DNA of 64,000 nt from Pampus argenteus (Eukaryota > Chordata > Actinopteri > Scombriformes > Stromateidae). The notes under the pieces were generated by a model. It saw only the letters and a program-made list of their open reading frames with translations. It did not search any database and was not told the DNA's origin. Of this stretch, positions 38,808 to 51,600 are shown piece after piece; position 1 is the stretch's first letter, and every line of letters starts with the position of its first letter. Both the position numbers and the translations under genes were made by a program. The DNA lies in NCBI GenBank assembly GCA_036937835.1, contig CM072876.1:7497001-7561000 (forward strand), read 5' to 3'.

Positions 38808-38813
38808 TTTATT
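38808..38813 (-). terminator. naga: naga polyadenylation signal (AATAAA)
   Basis: AATAAA on the minus strand, about 93 nt after the naga stop codon (38908-38906). This gives a short, ordinary 3'UTR. Confidence 0.6.
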
Positions 38814-38905
38814 TAGTGTCACCCATTATACACAATGTATTTGTGAGGTCTGTTGATTCACACTTCCTTAAAATGAGAGATGATCAAGTTCAATCAGTGA
38901 ACCTG

Positions 38906-40989
38906 TCAGAGGATGACTTGAGGGATGGCGTTGTTGTGGTCGTAATATGCGGATCCCCGGAGTCGTCCACCTTTATAGAATTGTCGGAGGCTTAGTTTGG
39001 CGGGTGCAGAGATGTACCACATGACCGCACCTGTGGGGTTCACTGACACCACAAAGTCAGTGGAGTCTTTCAGCATCATGGTCTTCTCAGTGAAGACGTC
39101 GAAGACCTAAAGGGACAGCAAAAGAGAAAATAAGTGAGTGATTCTCCTGCCATGTTCATACGTGTTGTTGCAATAAATCAGTTTAGCATACAGATAAAAA
39201 ATGACCTTGTAGCTGCCGGTGGTGTAGTTCAGTTTGCTGAGGGAAGTTTGGTAGCGGTAGGGCATATCGGTGCGACGACTGAAGAATACTAAGGCGCTGG
39301 AATCGCCTGAAAGGGGGCGCCACATCACCTCAATGCCACTCTTCTCCTGGCAAAAAGAACCGAAAATATATGAATGATTAAAGAAATGTGAACAGGAGGA
39401 TAGTAAGAAGCTGCAAGACCAATACAAAAGTGTGTCACCTTTACAATGCGTCTTCCCTGAATGCCTAGGGGGTCCTGGTTGATGCTGATGGCCATTTTGT
39501 TTTGCAGGATACTGCGGGCTTTGCTGCTGATGGTGCGCAAGTCATTGGACATAAAAAGAGGAGCAGCCATAATAGCCCACAGAGCCATCTGAGCACGAGA
39601 CTGCTCCATGCTGAGGCCAAAGTCACCAATAATTAGCTGTGTAGGTTAAAAATCACACAATCAGGGAAGATGAAATGAAATGAACTACCACGAGGGAAAC
39701 AAAGAAGATCAAGACAAAACCCATAAATGTCAGAATTACATGTTATCGTTTGGTAATTTGAGTCCTTGGCCAAATGTGGAAAGATTATGCACAGGTTCCA
39801 ATAAGACATTAAGGCATTTTACTTTAGTCTGTATCACTAGTACTGAACTGACCATTACAGTTAATATGTACAAACTGTGTCTGGTATTATGTCAGTTAAA
39901 CAGACCATGTCTGGGTCATTCCATCTTCCTGGTCCTGCTGCAGGTATCAGGACATCTTGGTTTTCAAAGAACCAATCGACAATGTTTAATACGCTGTCCC
40001 AAGAGTCCTGGATGTCGCCATAGTTACGCCACAGGTTGCAGATGTCCCCCAGCAGAGTGTAATTTACCTGGATACGTAAAGTACATTTCACATGGTAAAA
40101 AAAGGTAAATAGTGACATGAAATAGGTAAAAACAGTCAGGCCTAAACATTCAGGTGCATAATAGGAATTTAATATATGATTATACCTTAGGTGGCAGGCC
40201 ACCCTGGTAGGCGGGCCAGCTGCAGGAGTAGCCAATGGGACGGCCAGTAGCATTTAAAGCTTTTGACATGAGAGGGTAACCTATGGAGGAGGCACGAGAA
40301 TCAAACAAGATCAAACCAGCAGCATTTCCATAACCACATTGCAAATGTCACCTCTCCGGTCCTTACCCTGCTCTTGCTCTGTGGCGTTAGAATAACAGCC
40401 ATCATATTTCAACATATCTACTCCCCAGTCAGCGAAGGTCTGAGCGTCTATCTTAATCTTGTCAAGTGGGGTGCCAGGGTAGCCCCCACAGGTGTGTGTG
40501 CCCATGTCTCCGTAGATACCCAGTTTGAGGCCTCTGTCATGCAGGTAGCGTGAAAGCTTAGGGATTCCTCCTGGGAACCTGAGGCAGAGGGAGTGAAGGG
40601 CAATTATAATGTTATAATACACATTACATGAAATATAGTAAAAAAGGGATAAGTTTCATTCAATATACAGTTGAATGTTATGGAAATGAATATGACATAC
40701 TGCAACCTCGAGAAGTAAACTCCTACCAAGAACTAAAAAAAGTGAAGTCAAAAGAAGCTTTCAGCTGTTTTCTTGTGGAAAATAACCACAGTGGTTGGTT
40801 GCATATTCCCCTTTATATTTCTGCTTTCCATATAAGTCAATGGTCAGGTCATTGTCTTTATTATATATAATATACAGTTTAACTGCACACTAGTGAAGCT
40901 ACTGACTCATGTTTTTTGTCATATGATTGCATGACTGTCACATTGTTACACCGTCTGTTTTATTGACTTACAGGCTGAGAGGCAGCAGC

Positions 40990-41044
<55 letters not shown>

Positions 41045-41660
41045 GGTGTGTGTGAATGTACCTTTTAGGGTCAGGTTGCAGCCGTCCCTGCTTGTCTCTC
41101 TCCATGGAGGACCAGCAGTCATCTATGTTCACGTAGACGTAGCCGAGCTCTTTCCAGCCATCCTCTGAGAGTCTGTCTGCCATGTCAATGAACAGATTCT
41201 CACTGCAGGAAAGACAGAAACAGCTTATTGGCAAGGCGACACATTTGATTAGCAAATATTTAAAAAAGGTGTGGATTTTAAAAGAAAAAGAAATCACTGA
41301 CATTCAAAAGATAAGAACATGAATAGCACTGTGGCTGGGTTTTGTGGCTGAGTGTGGTGTTTGGTTTAAAAAGAGCTTCCTCAAGCTCTTTCACATTTCT
41401 TTCATAAAAAGAAAACAAACATCACTGTGCAGTAAACAGACATTAGATACTTAATACGATTTATTTGTTGTTGTTGTGTGTAATATTCATATTTTGCTTG
41501 CTTGCCTGATGCAGTTCTTGGGGTCATGTTCGCAGTCAATGTCACAGCGGAACCGTTCCCATGCCAACCAGCCCATGGGAGGGGTCCTCATCAGCCCGTT
41601 GTCAAGAGCAAAGGTAGCCGCACAGAGTGCTGATGCAAAAACAAGCCTCGCCAGATGCAT
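38906..41660 (-). CDS. naga: Alpha-N-acetylgalactosaminidase (8 coding exons)
   Basis: Lysosomal GH27 glycosidase that removes terminal alpha-GalNAc from glycoproteins and glycolipids. Coding exons, 5' to 3' on the minus strand: 41660-41506, 41202-41062, 40578-40367, 40280-40186, 40067-39906, 39636-39439, 39346-39206, 39106-38906; 434 aa. Residues 1-18 are a signal peptide before LDNGL. The catalytic nucleophile is the Asp in DMLKYDGC (exon 3) and the acid/base is the first Asp in RWNDPDM (exon 5). The substrate loop reads YSCSWPAY: Ser and Ala here mark NAGA, whereas GLA has Glu and Leu (CEWPLY), so I reject alpha-galactosidase A. Sequons include two NAT and one NYT. It is about 23 residues longer than human NAGA (411), mainly at the C-terminus. 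Intron 1 has a GC donor. A splice acceptor two bases before the ATG implies a non-coding first exon. Confidence 0.96.
40992..41042 (+). repeat. (GT)n microsatellite in naga intron 2
   Basis: About 25 units, ending only about 20 nt from the exon 2 splice donor (CA repeat on the naga strand). Confidence 0.95.
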
Positions 41661-42212
41661 TCCTGCAGAAAAAGAAAAAAACAAACAAAAAAAAACTACT
41701 TGATGAAGCAGAAGGATGTAAATCTACAGTGTGAATAACATCAAACCTCCGTTTCCACCTTCTGACTTTGACCAAGAGAAGCTGACCTGCAGGGAAGATG
41801 TCTGGTTAATGAAGACAGTTAAAGTCCTTGCACATACCTGTACTGTACTAAATGCCAAATTGACACACTGAGTCTCAGCTGACTAGGTGTGACCCGGCTT
41901 AAAGCAGCAACCTGCCAGGTGACTTCTTCTTTCAATCATCAGCTGACCAAATCAACATCAAGTTGTTGTTAGAGGACATTTTTTTTGTTCTCTTTTTGTT
42001 TTCACAACATGACAAATGTACAGCTTACAATACAATGCAGTGGAAATTATGACGGAAAAAAAACCAAAACCTGACATTAAATTGTAGACTTTGTTTAATT
42101 GGAGCCAACGGAGAAAACCAAACACGCATTGTTTAAAATACAAAATTATTTTTAAAATGCATTATTGCATGATTCATGATTACAATTAAACCCCGCGAAA
42201 AGATAAACTCAC

Positions 42213-42385
42213 TGATTCCTTTGATTGGCTCTTTGAAGGAAGCTGAAAGAAGATGCGTTCAAGTCTCTTGAATCTCTTCTTCTCACTTCGCTCTGGCGTT
42301 AAAAAGAGTCCCAACTTGATTATAAAACTCTCTGTGTCTGTAAAAGTCCTGATCGGACTGACATAAAACATACTGAGCTTTTTCA
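42213..42385 (-). other. naga: Candidate non-coding first exon of naga
   Basis: A consensus donor (A|GTGAGT on the minus strand) ends a possible exon at 42213. The ATG exon is preceded by a good acceptor (TTTTTCTGCAG|GA, at 41662-41663). Together with the CLEAR palindrome just upstream this fits a 5'UTR exon here. The upstream border is unknown, and nothing but the splice signals supports it. Confidence 0.35.
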
Positions 42386-42394
42386 GGAAGCTGC

Positions 42395-42410
42395 TGTGTC
42401 ACGTGACACA
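42395..42410. promoter_or_regulatory. CLEAR/E-box palindrome in the naga promoter
   Basis: A perfect 16-bp palindrome contains GTCACGTGAC (42398-42407), the exact CLEAR consensus bound by TFEB/TFE3 at lysosomal genes. It lies just upstream of the inferred naga first exon and about 650 bp from the divergent gene at 43061. Established: lysosomal hydrolase genes are typical CLEAR targets. Confidence 0.75.
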
Positions 42411-42671
42411 TCAGCTGACAGAAGCAGAAGCAGGAAGAGAAAATTGAGCTGCATCTCTTTACTTTTCACCAAGTATCTTTCTGTATTACTTTTTACCTTA
42501 GTATCTTATTATTAATAAAATGTTTTTTAAAGTAGGCTGTACCTTAAGTATATATTTATATTAAATAATATGATTATTATTAGGGTTTTATATTATTTTA
42601 TAAGGATTATAAGGATTTTTTTGTTAAAAGTTGTGGAAGAAAGGCTGATTCTAACTACTGTTCGGTATTTT

Positions 42672-42740
42672 CTATATATATATATATATATTATATATAT
42701 ATAATATATAATATATTATATATATAATAATCTATAATAA
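42672..42740. repeat. AT-rich TA/TAT tract, self-complementary
   Basis: TATATA and TAATATAT units form nested inverted repeats, a likely cruciform-prone or variable-length site. It lies between the divergent naga and 43061 genes. Confidence 0.8.
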
Positions 42741-43060
42741 TGCATCATATTTTATAAAATTATCATACATTTAATAATCTGCAAAGTAACTAAAGCTGGG
42801 AAATAAATGTAGCCAGGTTTATCATTTTTAAGCTAGTAAAATAGAAGTATAACTTGAAATGGTTGTGTAAAATGTAAAATGATATAGTCATGGCAAAAAT
42901 GTGGGCATGTTTTATACACAAACTATTTAAAATGTTATTATCATTTATCAGTATTCTACCCAGATACACACAGATGATTTATTTAATTTTATTGCCTGCG
43001 GTGACATCGAACAGGAAAAGGTGGAGCTTGAGCACAGACATAATAAAGCCTCCAGGAGCC

Positions 43061-45261
43061 ATGGCAGAAACAAGTCTTGGTAAGATCATATGAGAAATAC
43101 TCTGATAGAAATACTCTATATAACACACATCTGACCTTAATGCAGCTACTTTCATGGACAGAGAACTCAGCTGTTATGTGAACAGGATCTGCAGCCTGCA
43201 GCCATGTCACACATAGTAGTTGCTGTGGTGATACATAAAAAAGTGATTATCTATAATTTAATCAGTGTGCAGAGATCATAAATAATCTAAAATTAGATGC
43301 AGATTTTGTGTTAGTGTGAGACAATGTTGAAATGTTGTTCTTGAAGTATAGTTCAGATTAACTTCCTGGTTTTAAGTTTCAGAGTAGAGCATGGCATGGA
43401 GACACTGAAGTTTCATTTTCCTCTTAAAGTAACAGCAGCAGCTTGTAACATATAAAAGTTATTGAAATAGGTATCAAGTTCCTTTAAGGAACAGTAGTTG
43501 TAACACAATGTAGTAAAAGTAAAAATTTCAATCCTTTTATAAGACAAAAGTGCAAAAATGATCTGATTCCAGCCTCTCAAATGAATACAACCATGATCAT
43601 ATGAATGAATGTTTTCTGGCTGTCTGTTAAGGACATCAGTGGGCTTTGGAAAACTGTGAAGAATATAATCGACCGGTTATTTGATAATGAAAATAATCTG
43701 TAGTTGTAGCCCTAAAGTTAAATGTTCTGGAGTAAAAAGTGTAATTTTTTTTTTTTTTTTGTGTGAAATGTAGTGAAGAATAAATACAAAGCAGCAAGGA
43801 ATAAAATGCTATTTACTACTAGAATATAAATTCAGTAAGACTTAAATTTTGGCATTTTTTTTTATCTCAGGTGTTTCTGGTGCAGTGAGGACGTTCGTTG
43901 GAAGTGCAGCGGCAGGTTTTGCATTTGGAGAAGCTGCATTATTTGCTGTTAAACCCACTCTGGCTGAGGATGGTGTCCTGCTGTCAGCTGCCACTGCAGC
44001 CACCGGGCGCGCAGGTTCCACTGGAGTAGGAGTGGTTGCCGCATGTCTCGTATTCACCTCGCTGCTCTTATCTCTAGGAAGCTGTTTCCTTTTTGCTGCA
44101 GTGGTGATGAAGCTGTTCAGTAAAATTGGAGTGAGGATGTCGTGGTTAGCAGAGGCGACGATAGGAGCCTCTGTCGTGGTGGGAGCTGTTATTACTGGAC
44201 TCTCAGCTGGAATCCTTCCACCGTGGATCTACATCACAGCTCAAGCCATCCTGGTTCTTATAGTCTACTCGTACTCCAATATTAACGACATGACCAAAGC
44301 TTTAGTAATCATTTTCACCACTCTCTTCCTCAGTGTCCTATATGGAAGGATGGGTGTCATAATTGGTCTCTTTGTCACGGGATTGACAATCTCTTTCCTC
44401 TGTGCCCTTCGAAAAGCCCTGACAGAATGGATGACACCGAGTCCAAAATCTAAAACTAGTTGCCGACTACTGGGGAGGATATTCTTCTACTCTGTTATCG
44501 TGGGGATTCTGGGATTTTCAGTAGGTGTAGGGGCAGGTGAAGCAGGAGAAGGGTCAGAGGAGGAGGTGGTTTTGATGTTGCAGTCAGTCCTCTGGGTGGC
44601 GTTTCTGTCTGCAGGGCTGCTGGGTGCAGGTCTGGGAACAGTGGCCATGGTTGGCCTGGGGCCTGAGGTGGCTGGAAATGTCGCTGTGGGGGCTGCTATA
44701 ATGTCATCAGTGGCCTTGAGAGCCATCCAGCAGTCAAACTCTTCTCTGGGAGCCCGAAGCTACACGGGGGGGGCGTTAGGAGCGGCTGCAGCTGCAGGGG
44801 TGTCACTCGGAGCTGCAAGCGTTGCAGCAAAGCAAGCATTCGGGTCTAAAAATACAACGTTAGCAATTTTAGGTTCAGTTGTTGTTGGTGCAATTCTAGC
44901 CACACGTGGTTTAGCACTAAAAGCAACTCTGCTGACAACATCAGAACTTCTAACAATCACTCTTGTTGCAGTAGGGGCGTTTGTTCTGGGTGCACCAAAG
45001 AGCCCATTCCACACTCAGGTGAATCTACAAAGGGGCCTCCTCACGGGGCCAGAGCTAATTAAAGGAATCGGCATGGAGACGGTCACCGCAGCAGCAGCAC
45101 CTATTGGCGCTGGGGCACTTGGGGCTGCAGCGTTAGGCACCGCAGCTCTGGGGAGACTGGGGACCGTGGGAGTTCTGGTGGCTGTAGTGTTGGCTTTAGG
45201 AAGTACTCTGAGCGGCATGATAGGAAAATCACCATCAACAACAAGTGCACACACAGACTGA
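43061..45261 (+). CDS. Unrecognised multi-pass Gly/Ala-rich membrane protein (2 exons)
   Basis: Exon 1 is 43061-43079 (encoding MAETSL plus one base; CCATGG context) and exon 2 is 43871-45261; joined, they code for 469 aa. The intron is phase 1, with donor GTAAGA and acceptor TTTTATCTCAG. I prefer this start to the ATG at 43849, which lies inside the acceptor's pyrimidine tract. I do not recognise the family. Hydrophobic stretches suggest roughly 11-13 membrane passes, starting near residues 50-85 (CLVFTSLLLSLGSCFLFAAV). Hydrophilic breaks include a Pro/Ser/Lys segment (TPSPKSKTS) near residue 197 and a Glu-rich one (EAGEGSEEE). The second half is unusually rich in small-residue runs of Gly, Ala and Val (for example GALGAAAAAGVSLGAASVAA), which recall glycine-zipper helix packing. 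AATAAA follows at 45335-45340. It lies head-to-head with naga. Function unknown. Confidence 0.72.
43470..43860 (+). repeat. Probable interspersed repeat in the intron of the 43061 gene
   Basis: Includes GATAATGAAAATAATCTGTA then GTTGTAGCCCTAAA, wording I recall as the end of a dispersed teleost repeat. It is followed by a poly-T run at 43747-43760. The borders are approximate. Confidence 0.4.
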
Positions 45262-45334
45262 TTGACGTCTGAGTGTGGATGTCTTTCTCCTGCTCATTAC
45301 TAATGTGCCTGAACCTAAAGCCAATCACTTTCCA

Positions 45335-45340
45335 AATAAA
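45335..45340 (+). terminator. Polyadenylation signal of the 43061 gene
   Basis: AATAAA lies 74 nt after the TGA at 45259-45261. It supports a real, compact transcription unit with a short 3'UTR. Confidence 0.6.
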
Positions 45341-45344
45341 AGTT

Positions 45345-46298
45345 TGTGTATGTCCAACAGTCTTGATATGAGCTGATGCCTTTTTTTCAGTCAATAAGCT
45401 CAAAGGCAATTTTTAATTACTGTGAATACTAGTGTTGAATTAAAGAAATGAAATGTTGACAAGCCTATATTGTTCTACTTATTTGTTTTTATCACTCATT
45501 ACTGTAAAGCGTGAGGAAAAAAAAGTAAATGGTCTTTTTTTTTTTTCTCATGTTTTGAAGTGTGTCTTTAATGATCCTCTTTCCTTCACCTCTTCACACC
45601 ATCGTTGGTACATTTCCCAGGACATGATCACAAGCTGGCAGTCACTTTATTTTCATCTTAGCAACAGTAACAGAGGAGTTGCTGTTTAGAAAAAGGAGGG
45701 GGGGAGTGGGAGGAGTAAGAAAAGAAATAATATCAGAAGTGCACATTAGGATAGATTATGATGTGCAGGGCTTGATCATGATTGAAAGAAATACATACTT
45801 AAAGACATCAAAATGTGGTGTTTTTCATCATTATCAATAAACTCCGATAAGCTTTTATGCTGCGTGTAAATGGATATCCACCTGTGGCTCGTGGTTTTGT
45901 TGGTCTACCATGGCAGCAGACTGGACTTCAGCTGCAGGAAGAGATTGCAAGAAGATTTTCCACCAGGACAGAAGAGTAGCACCAAGACTGTGAGATGCTC
46001 TGAGGATGTTCTTAAGTTAAATGGCATTATATTCATATGAAGAAACATGATAATCATATCTAAAGTCAAGAGAGATTTTATCACGGCTAAATGGTGAAAT
46101 TACTTGGCACCCTGGGACTATTTTTTTTAAGTTTATAAGTTTGACGAGAATGTATTTTTCTCCAGTAGTATCACAAAGATGGGACATATTAAGACTTTTC
46201 CGTTAGATTTCGGGGGAACTTCAGGAATAGTGTTGCACAACAGTATTAAATAAACCAAGAGGATTATACGCTTTATTAACCCAAAAAAAAAAAAAAAA
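45345..46298 (+). other. Intergenic/5' region of adcy3
   Basis: No separate gene is seen. The G-rich patch at about 45695-45711 lacks a fourth clear G-run. The region must contain the adcy3 promoter and leader. A 17-A run ends right at the adcy3 start codon, so the main ATG has an all-A upstream context. Confidence 0.5.
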
Positions 46299-49200
46299 AT
46301 GTCTGTGAACCGGATCCATGCAACAGACACGGATCAGTCTGCAGAGTATTCAGTGGCGGTTCCCAGTGATCATAGCGGAGGTCGGACGCGTGAAGTGACG
46401 GTGGTCCGGTCCAGCTGCTGCCGCTGCCTGCCGCGCTCGGTGCGCCTCACCTTTGCGCCTGAATCACTGGAAAGACTTTATCAGAACTACTTCCGACGGC
46501 AGAGACAAGAGAACTTAGCGGTGTTGGCGATGTTTGCTGCTCTTTTCAACAGCTTCATCATCATCATGTGCGCAGTGGTGTACACCGAGGATAAGCGTGC
46601 CATGGTGGTGGTGGCGGCTGTGGGGCTGGCCGCGGACATTGTGCTCTTCGTGCTGTGCTGGCTGCAGAAGCTCCCCGCGTCACCGGTCTCACGCGGTGCA
46701 GTACCATATATACTGTGGCTGATGATCACCATCCACGTTTTATGTTACATGGGGCTCAACTACGAGCATTTCCCCCAAGCTAGTGATTCTGTGGGCTGGC
46801 AAGCCTTTTTCAGTTTCTCCAGCTTTCTGACACTCCCGCTGAACCTGGTCCCTCTGCTCCTGCTCACAGCCCTCTCCTGTGGGGTTCATACCTTGGTTTT
46901 AGGGGTGACTGTGGCTCAGAGGTTTGACAATAACCTGCAAGGGCCCATGCTGGTGAGACAGGTAAATATAGACCTATAGTTAAAGTACCTGCAATTTAAA
47001 GGATGAAAGAAGCCAACAAATCACACAGATTTGGAGAAGGAGAAGAATATACGTGTCAGGGAATAAAATTTTCCAGATGAAGGTCATTTGACTTGCACTA
47101 TGGTGTATCACATACATTTAGTGACTTTGTACCATTCCATGTATAGCATTTTGTTTGAAAAAAAACCCCAAACATATTAGAACCTTTCTGAATGATCTGG
47201 AGTTTATGATCCAATGCATATATGATGCTGCCCATAAGACTTTCTGTAGTATTTGATACCCAAAAGCTCAAAGTAAAATATGAAAATAACACAAATATTG
47301 GATGCATTTCACTCATCCTTTCTTCTTCTCTTCAGCTTCTCGCCAACGTGATGCTGTACGTGTGTGCAGCCACGGTGGGTGTGATGTCATACTACATGGC
47401 GGACAGGAAGTACAGGACAGCCTTTTTGGAGGCTCGTCAGTCACTAGAAGTCAAACTCACATTGGAGGATCAGAGCACCCAGCAGGTAAGTAAGGCCTAC
47501 ATTTGTACACCCATTTTTTCCTTAATGAGATAATACATTTTCTTATTTTAGGCAAACACACACATACACATGGATACAAACACACACACACATATACCTG
47601 TGAGGTAAGAACACCCTGTGCTGCCTAATTACAGAGTGTTTTGCTCTGCTCAGGGCTGGAGTTGATTAGAGAGTCTGTTGTTTTCACCAGTGGAGCCACC
47701 GTCAGGGACCTGCCTCAGTACGGTCAGCTTAAGCCCCGTGACAACCAACAGAACGTTTACCAAAACTGTGGAAGATATAACTAAATATAATATAAATTAA
47801 GTTAGTAGTAGTATTAGTATTGAGAAAAAAAAAGATCTTTATTGCTCATCAGTTCCTCTTTAAGTTAACTCACAGCGTATAGTTTTATTTGTAATGCTTG
47901 CCAGCCTTTAATCAAATCCTTTTTGTAGCCACATGTCATTTTTTTATTTATATAAACTGTGAATTAACCTATGACTTAGACTTAGACTTAGACTATGTCA
48001 TCTATGTTATATCATATTTCTTCTTGTGCAGCAAGGTGTCAGAATTTGATCCATTACTTGAATCTATTAAAGTTAAAAGATAATGTAACCTATGTTATCT
48101 CCAACCTTGATTTTATTCACTTCCATGATCCTGACTGTAACAATTTGCAGAAAAAAAAAGAGAGCAGACCCATGAGACGTGTTTACATGTGTGTGTGGAA
48201 ATGTAGAGGATAGGGATGGAGAGAAAAAAAAAAGAGAGTGGAGAAATCCCAAAGCAACGCTGCATTGGTAGAAGACAGATAGAACCAGGCAACCAGAACA
48301 CATATGACCAGTCCACAAAATCTCTTGAGCCCTCAGAGGATTCATTTACTTACTCAGTCATGCACACATATGAACAATTATTTGTTTTCCTTTGTCAATA
48401 ATGAATATGGCGAACCTCCGCTGACTGTTTCCATGTAGGAGGAATTATTATTGTCCATCCTGCCCAAACACATAGCTGATGAGATGTTGCAGGGCATGAA
48501 GAACCAGGCCAATCAGCAGGAGGTCCAGCAGCAGCAGTTTAACACCATGTACATGTACCGCCATGAAAACGTCAGGTCAGGATCACAAAATCAACCTTTT
48601 TTTCACACTTTGTAAACAATCATTATTATGGGCATTGTTTTTACGAAACCGGCTAAATGTCACATTACTTTCACCACACTCGTGTTGCAGTATCCTGTTT
48701 GCTGATATTGTGGGCTTCACGCAGCTGTCTTCAGCCTGCAGTGCGCAGGAGCTTGTAAAGCTGCTCAATGAACTGTTTGCTCGCTTTGATAAACTGGCAG
48801 ATGTGAGTATCTGTTTTATTCTGTTTCTGCCGTGCTCATTTCTCTTCCTGCCCTTAAATGACCTACACCATGAACCAAAATTTAATAAGCATATATTGTT
48901 AGTAGGAGCATGGTTATACATTTATAATAATAATTAATTAACTCATCGAACCTGAGCTATTTCTTCTGCTCTCGTTCGGCCTCATCTTACAGCAACATCA
49001 CCAGTTGCGGATTAAGATCCTAGGAGACTGTTACTACTGTATCTGTGGTCTTCCTGACTTTAGAGAGGACCATGCAGCCTGCTCTATAATGATGGGCCTG
49101 GCAATGGTTGAAGCCATCTCGTAAGTATTTCACTTTACTTTTACAGAAATAATATATATATATATATATATATCCAAAGAAGAGCACAGACGTAGTCAGG

Positions 49201-51557
49201 GCTGAGTGCAGGGGATACTGTTAATACAGCAGAAGACACACATATAAGAAAAGAATGAATGAAAGAAGGGGAAAAGGCGTTAGAGTATTCACAGTATGAG
49301 GAGGTAAAAAAGGATTTTGCTTAAATCTTAAAGTACATTATAGAATATGAACAAAGGGGTTTTCTGGTTTACACTACATATCATTTACACTACATAGACA
49401 CTACAGAAATGCTCTACTTTGCCTCTTGCTCCAGGTATGTCCGAGAGAAAACTAAAACTGAGGTGGACATGCGTGTGGGCGTCCACACTGGCATCGTGCT
49501 GGGAGGGGTACTCGGGCAGAAGCGTTGGCAGTTTGATGTTTGGTCCACAGATGTCACTGTTGCCAATAAGATGGAATCCGGGGGGATTCCTGGGTAAGAG
49601 AACAATACTTTTTTTTTTTCTTCCTGCTCTTGGAGATCGGGTCATTCTTTCAAGTATTTCATTTTAAAAAAAAGTATGTGTGCTCCACAGGAGGGTGCAC
49701 ATCTCCCAGAGCACCATGGAAAGTCTGCACGGAGAATTTGAACTGGAGCCTGGGAATGGTGGAGAGAGGTGCGAGTACCTGCTGGAAAAAGGCATTGACA
49801 CTTACCTGGTTCTCGTGGCTAAACAGACAGCAAATGAGCTTGGGAATGGAAATGTGAGTGAATTGTGGCTTTGTAGAATTTTCACGAAAACGCACATTAT
49901 ATCTATAATGTACAAAACATTGCCTTTAGGTCATGAGGTATTTAACTCACAGACCTAGGGGGTAATTGAATCAAAAAAAGTTAAAATTCATGATTTTCAA
50001 GCATTATATTAAGTAACAAAATGGTAAATGGAAAATCCTCTTTTTATAGTGAAATATACATTTTTGATTTACAGTTTTATTTACAGATGTTTTTCCTTCT
50101 TCTTCTTCTCCCTCAGAAACCGAGCACTTTGCCCAACAGGAATTCAAACCAGCTGATTAAAACAGTGGCAACCAATGGGAACGCAGCCACATCCCAAAGC
50201 ACATCCACTGAGACTAAACCAGAGGTGAATTATAATAAATGTCACAGGATTTTATTCACACTTATGCTACACAGACACACGTTTTTATATCATGCATGGT
50301 TAAATAATGTATTGATATACAACTATGGACAGAAAACACACATAATCCTCAGTAACATTAAATGGACATGACATTCCTCTCATCAAATCTCAATCATAAG
50401 TGCAACTTGATAATCTTACTTTTCTTTTCTTGCTGACAACGTCAGGTGAATAAGATGGTTGAAGACCAAGTGATCAACAGACGACTGCAGCAGGAGCTGT
50501 TGGACCGAGAATCCGAGCAAATGTAAAAAAATAAGAAAATAAGAAAAGACAGATGAAAAGAAACATTCACATCCTTATTAAGACTGTTAATATCTCTCTG
50601 CATCCCTCACAGAATGAAGCATAATAAAATCAACCCTGTATCGTTGCGTTTTGTGGATGCGAAGTTGGAGGATCACTTCTCCGCGGAGAAGGAGAAGCGC
50701 AGCGGAGCGGCCTTCTGCAGCTGCGCCATAGTGCTCTTCTTCATCACAGCAATGGAAGTGTTCATAGACCCACAGTAAGTTCATTCATTTATATTACTGT
50801 GTGTTGCATCCTACAATATAAAATTGATACACATGAACCGAGTGCATGCAGGCTTTGAAAATGCATCTTGGTCATTTGTCACAAAGCTCATATGTACTGC
50901 CTGTGCCTTAAAAATGGCAACAGAGGAATATGTTTGCTCCCGTTAAATAGCCATAACTTAGAAATTGTATAAAATAATAAAACATGTGTTCTTGGTTCTA
51001 GGTTGGTTGTGAACTATGTGACTCTTGCAATAGGAGAGGTCTTGTTGATAATCCTCACAGTGTGCTCCCTCGCTGCCATCTTCCCCAGGGTGAGAAAGCA
51101 AAAAAATAAAAATAAAAATATCCATGGTTGTGGTGACAGGACATAGACATTATTGTAAAATGTCTTTTATCAGTGTTTGGTGGACCATTTGAGCTCAAGA
51201 TCAAACAACAAAGGTGTTAAACAAAGTTTAAAACATCATACATGCACCAAAAAAAAAAAAGAACTCTGGTTCTGCAATGGTTATCTGTGTATGACATAAG
51301 ACATTATAGATAGTGACATTACAATGAGTACAATGTGAGAATATACAGATATTTTGTTGGTGATATTGACACTGATTATGTTTGTTTGTTTGTTTGTTAC
51401 AGATGTTTTCCAAGAGGTTGGTGTCTTTCTCAATGTGGATCGATCGAACACGTTGGGCGAGAAACACATGGGCGATGGCAGCAATATTTGTACTTACCAT
51501 GGCTGTGATCGCTGACATGGTATGACTGCAGGACACTGGCAGACTGTGATACACTTT

Positions 51558-51600
<43 letters not shown>

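Noticed and set aside
38906..41660. Alpha-galactosidase A (gla) as identity of the minus-strand glycosidase
   Set aside because: The substrate-loop reads SCSWPAY (NAGA) and not CEWPLY (GLA), and the N-terminal MGWLAWERFRC and the QDPLGIQGRRI stretch are NAGA-like.
43849..43870. ATG at 43849 as start of the unknown membrane protein
   Set aside because: It lies inside the pyrimidine tract and CAG acceptor. A phase-matched exon at 43061-43079 supplies a better start.
43842..45254. Minus-strand open frames opposite the unknown membrane-protein gene
   Set aside because: They are Ala/Pro/Thr-rich mirror images caused by the Gly/Ala/Val codon usage of the plus strand; no splice or start support.
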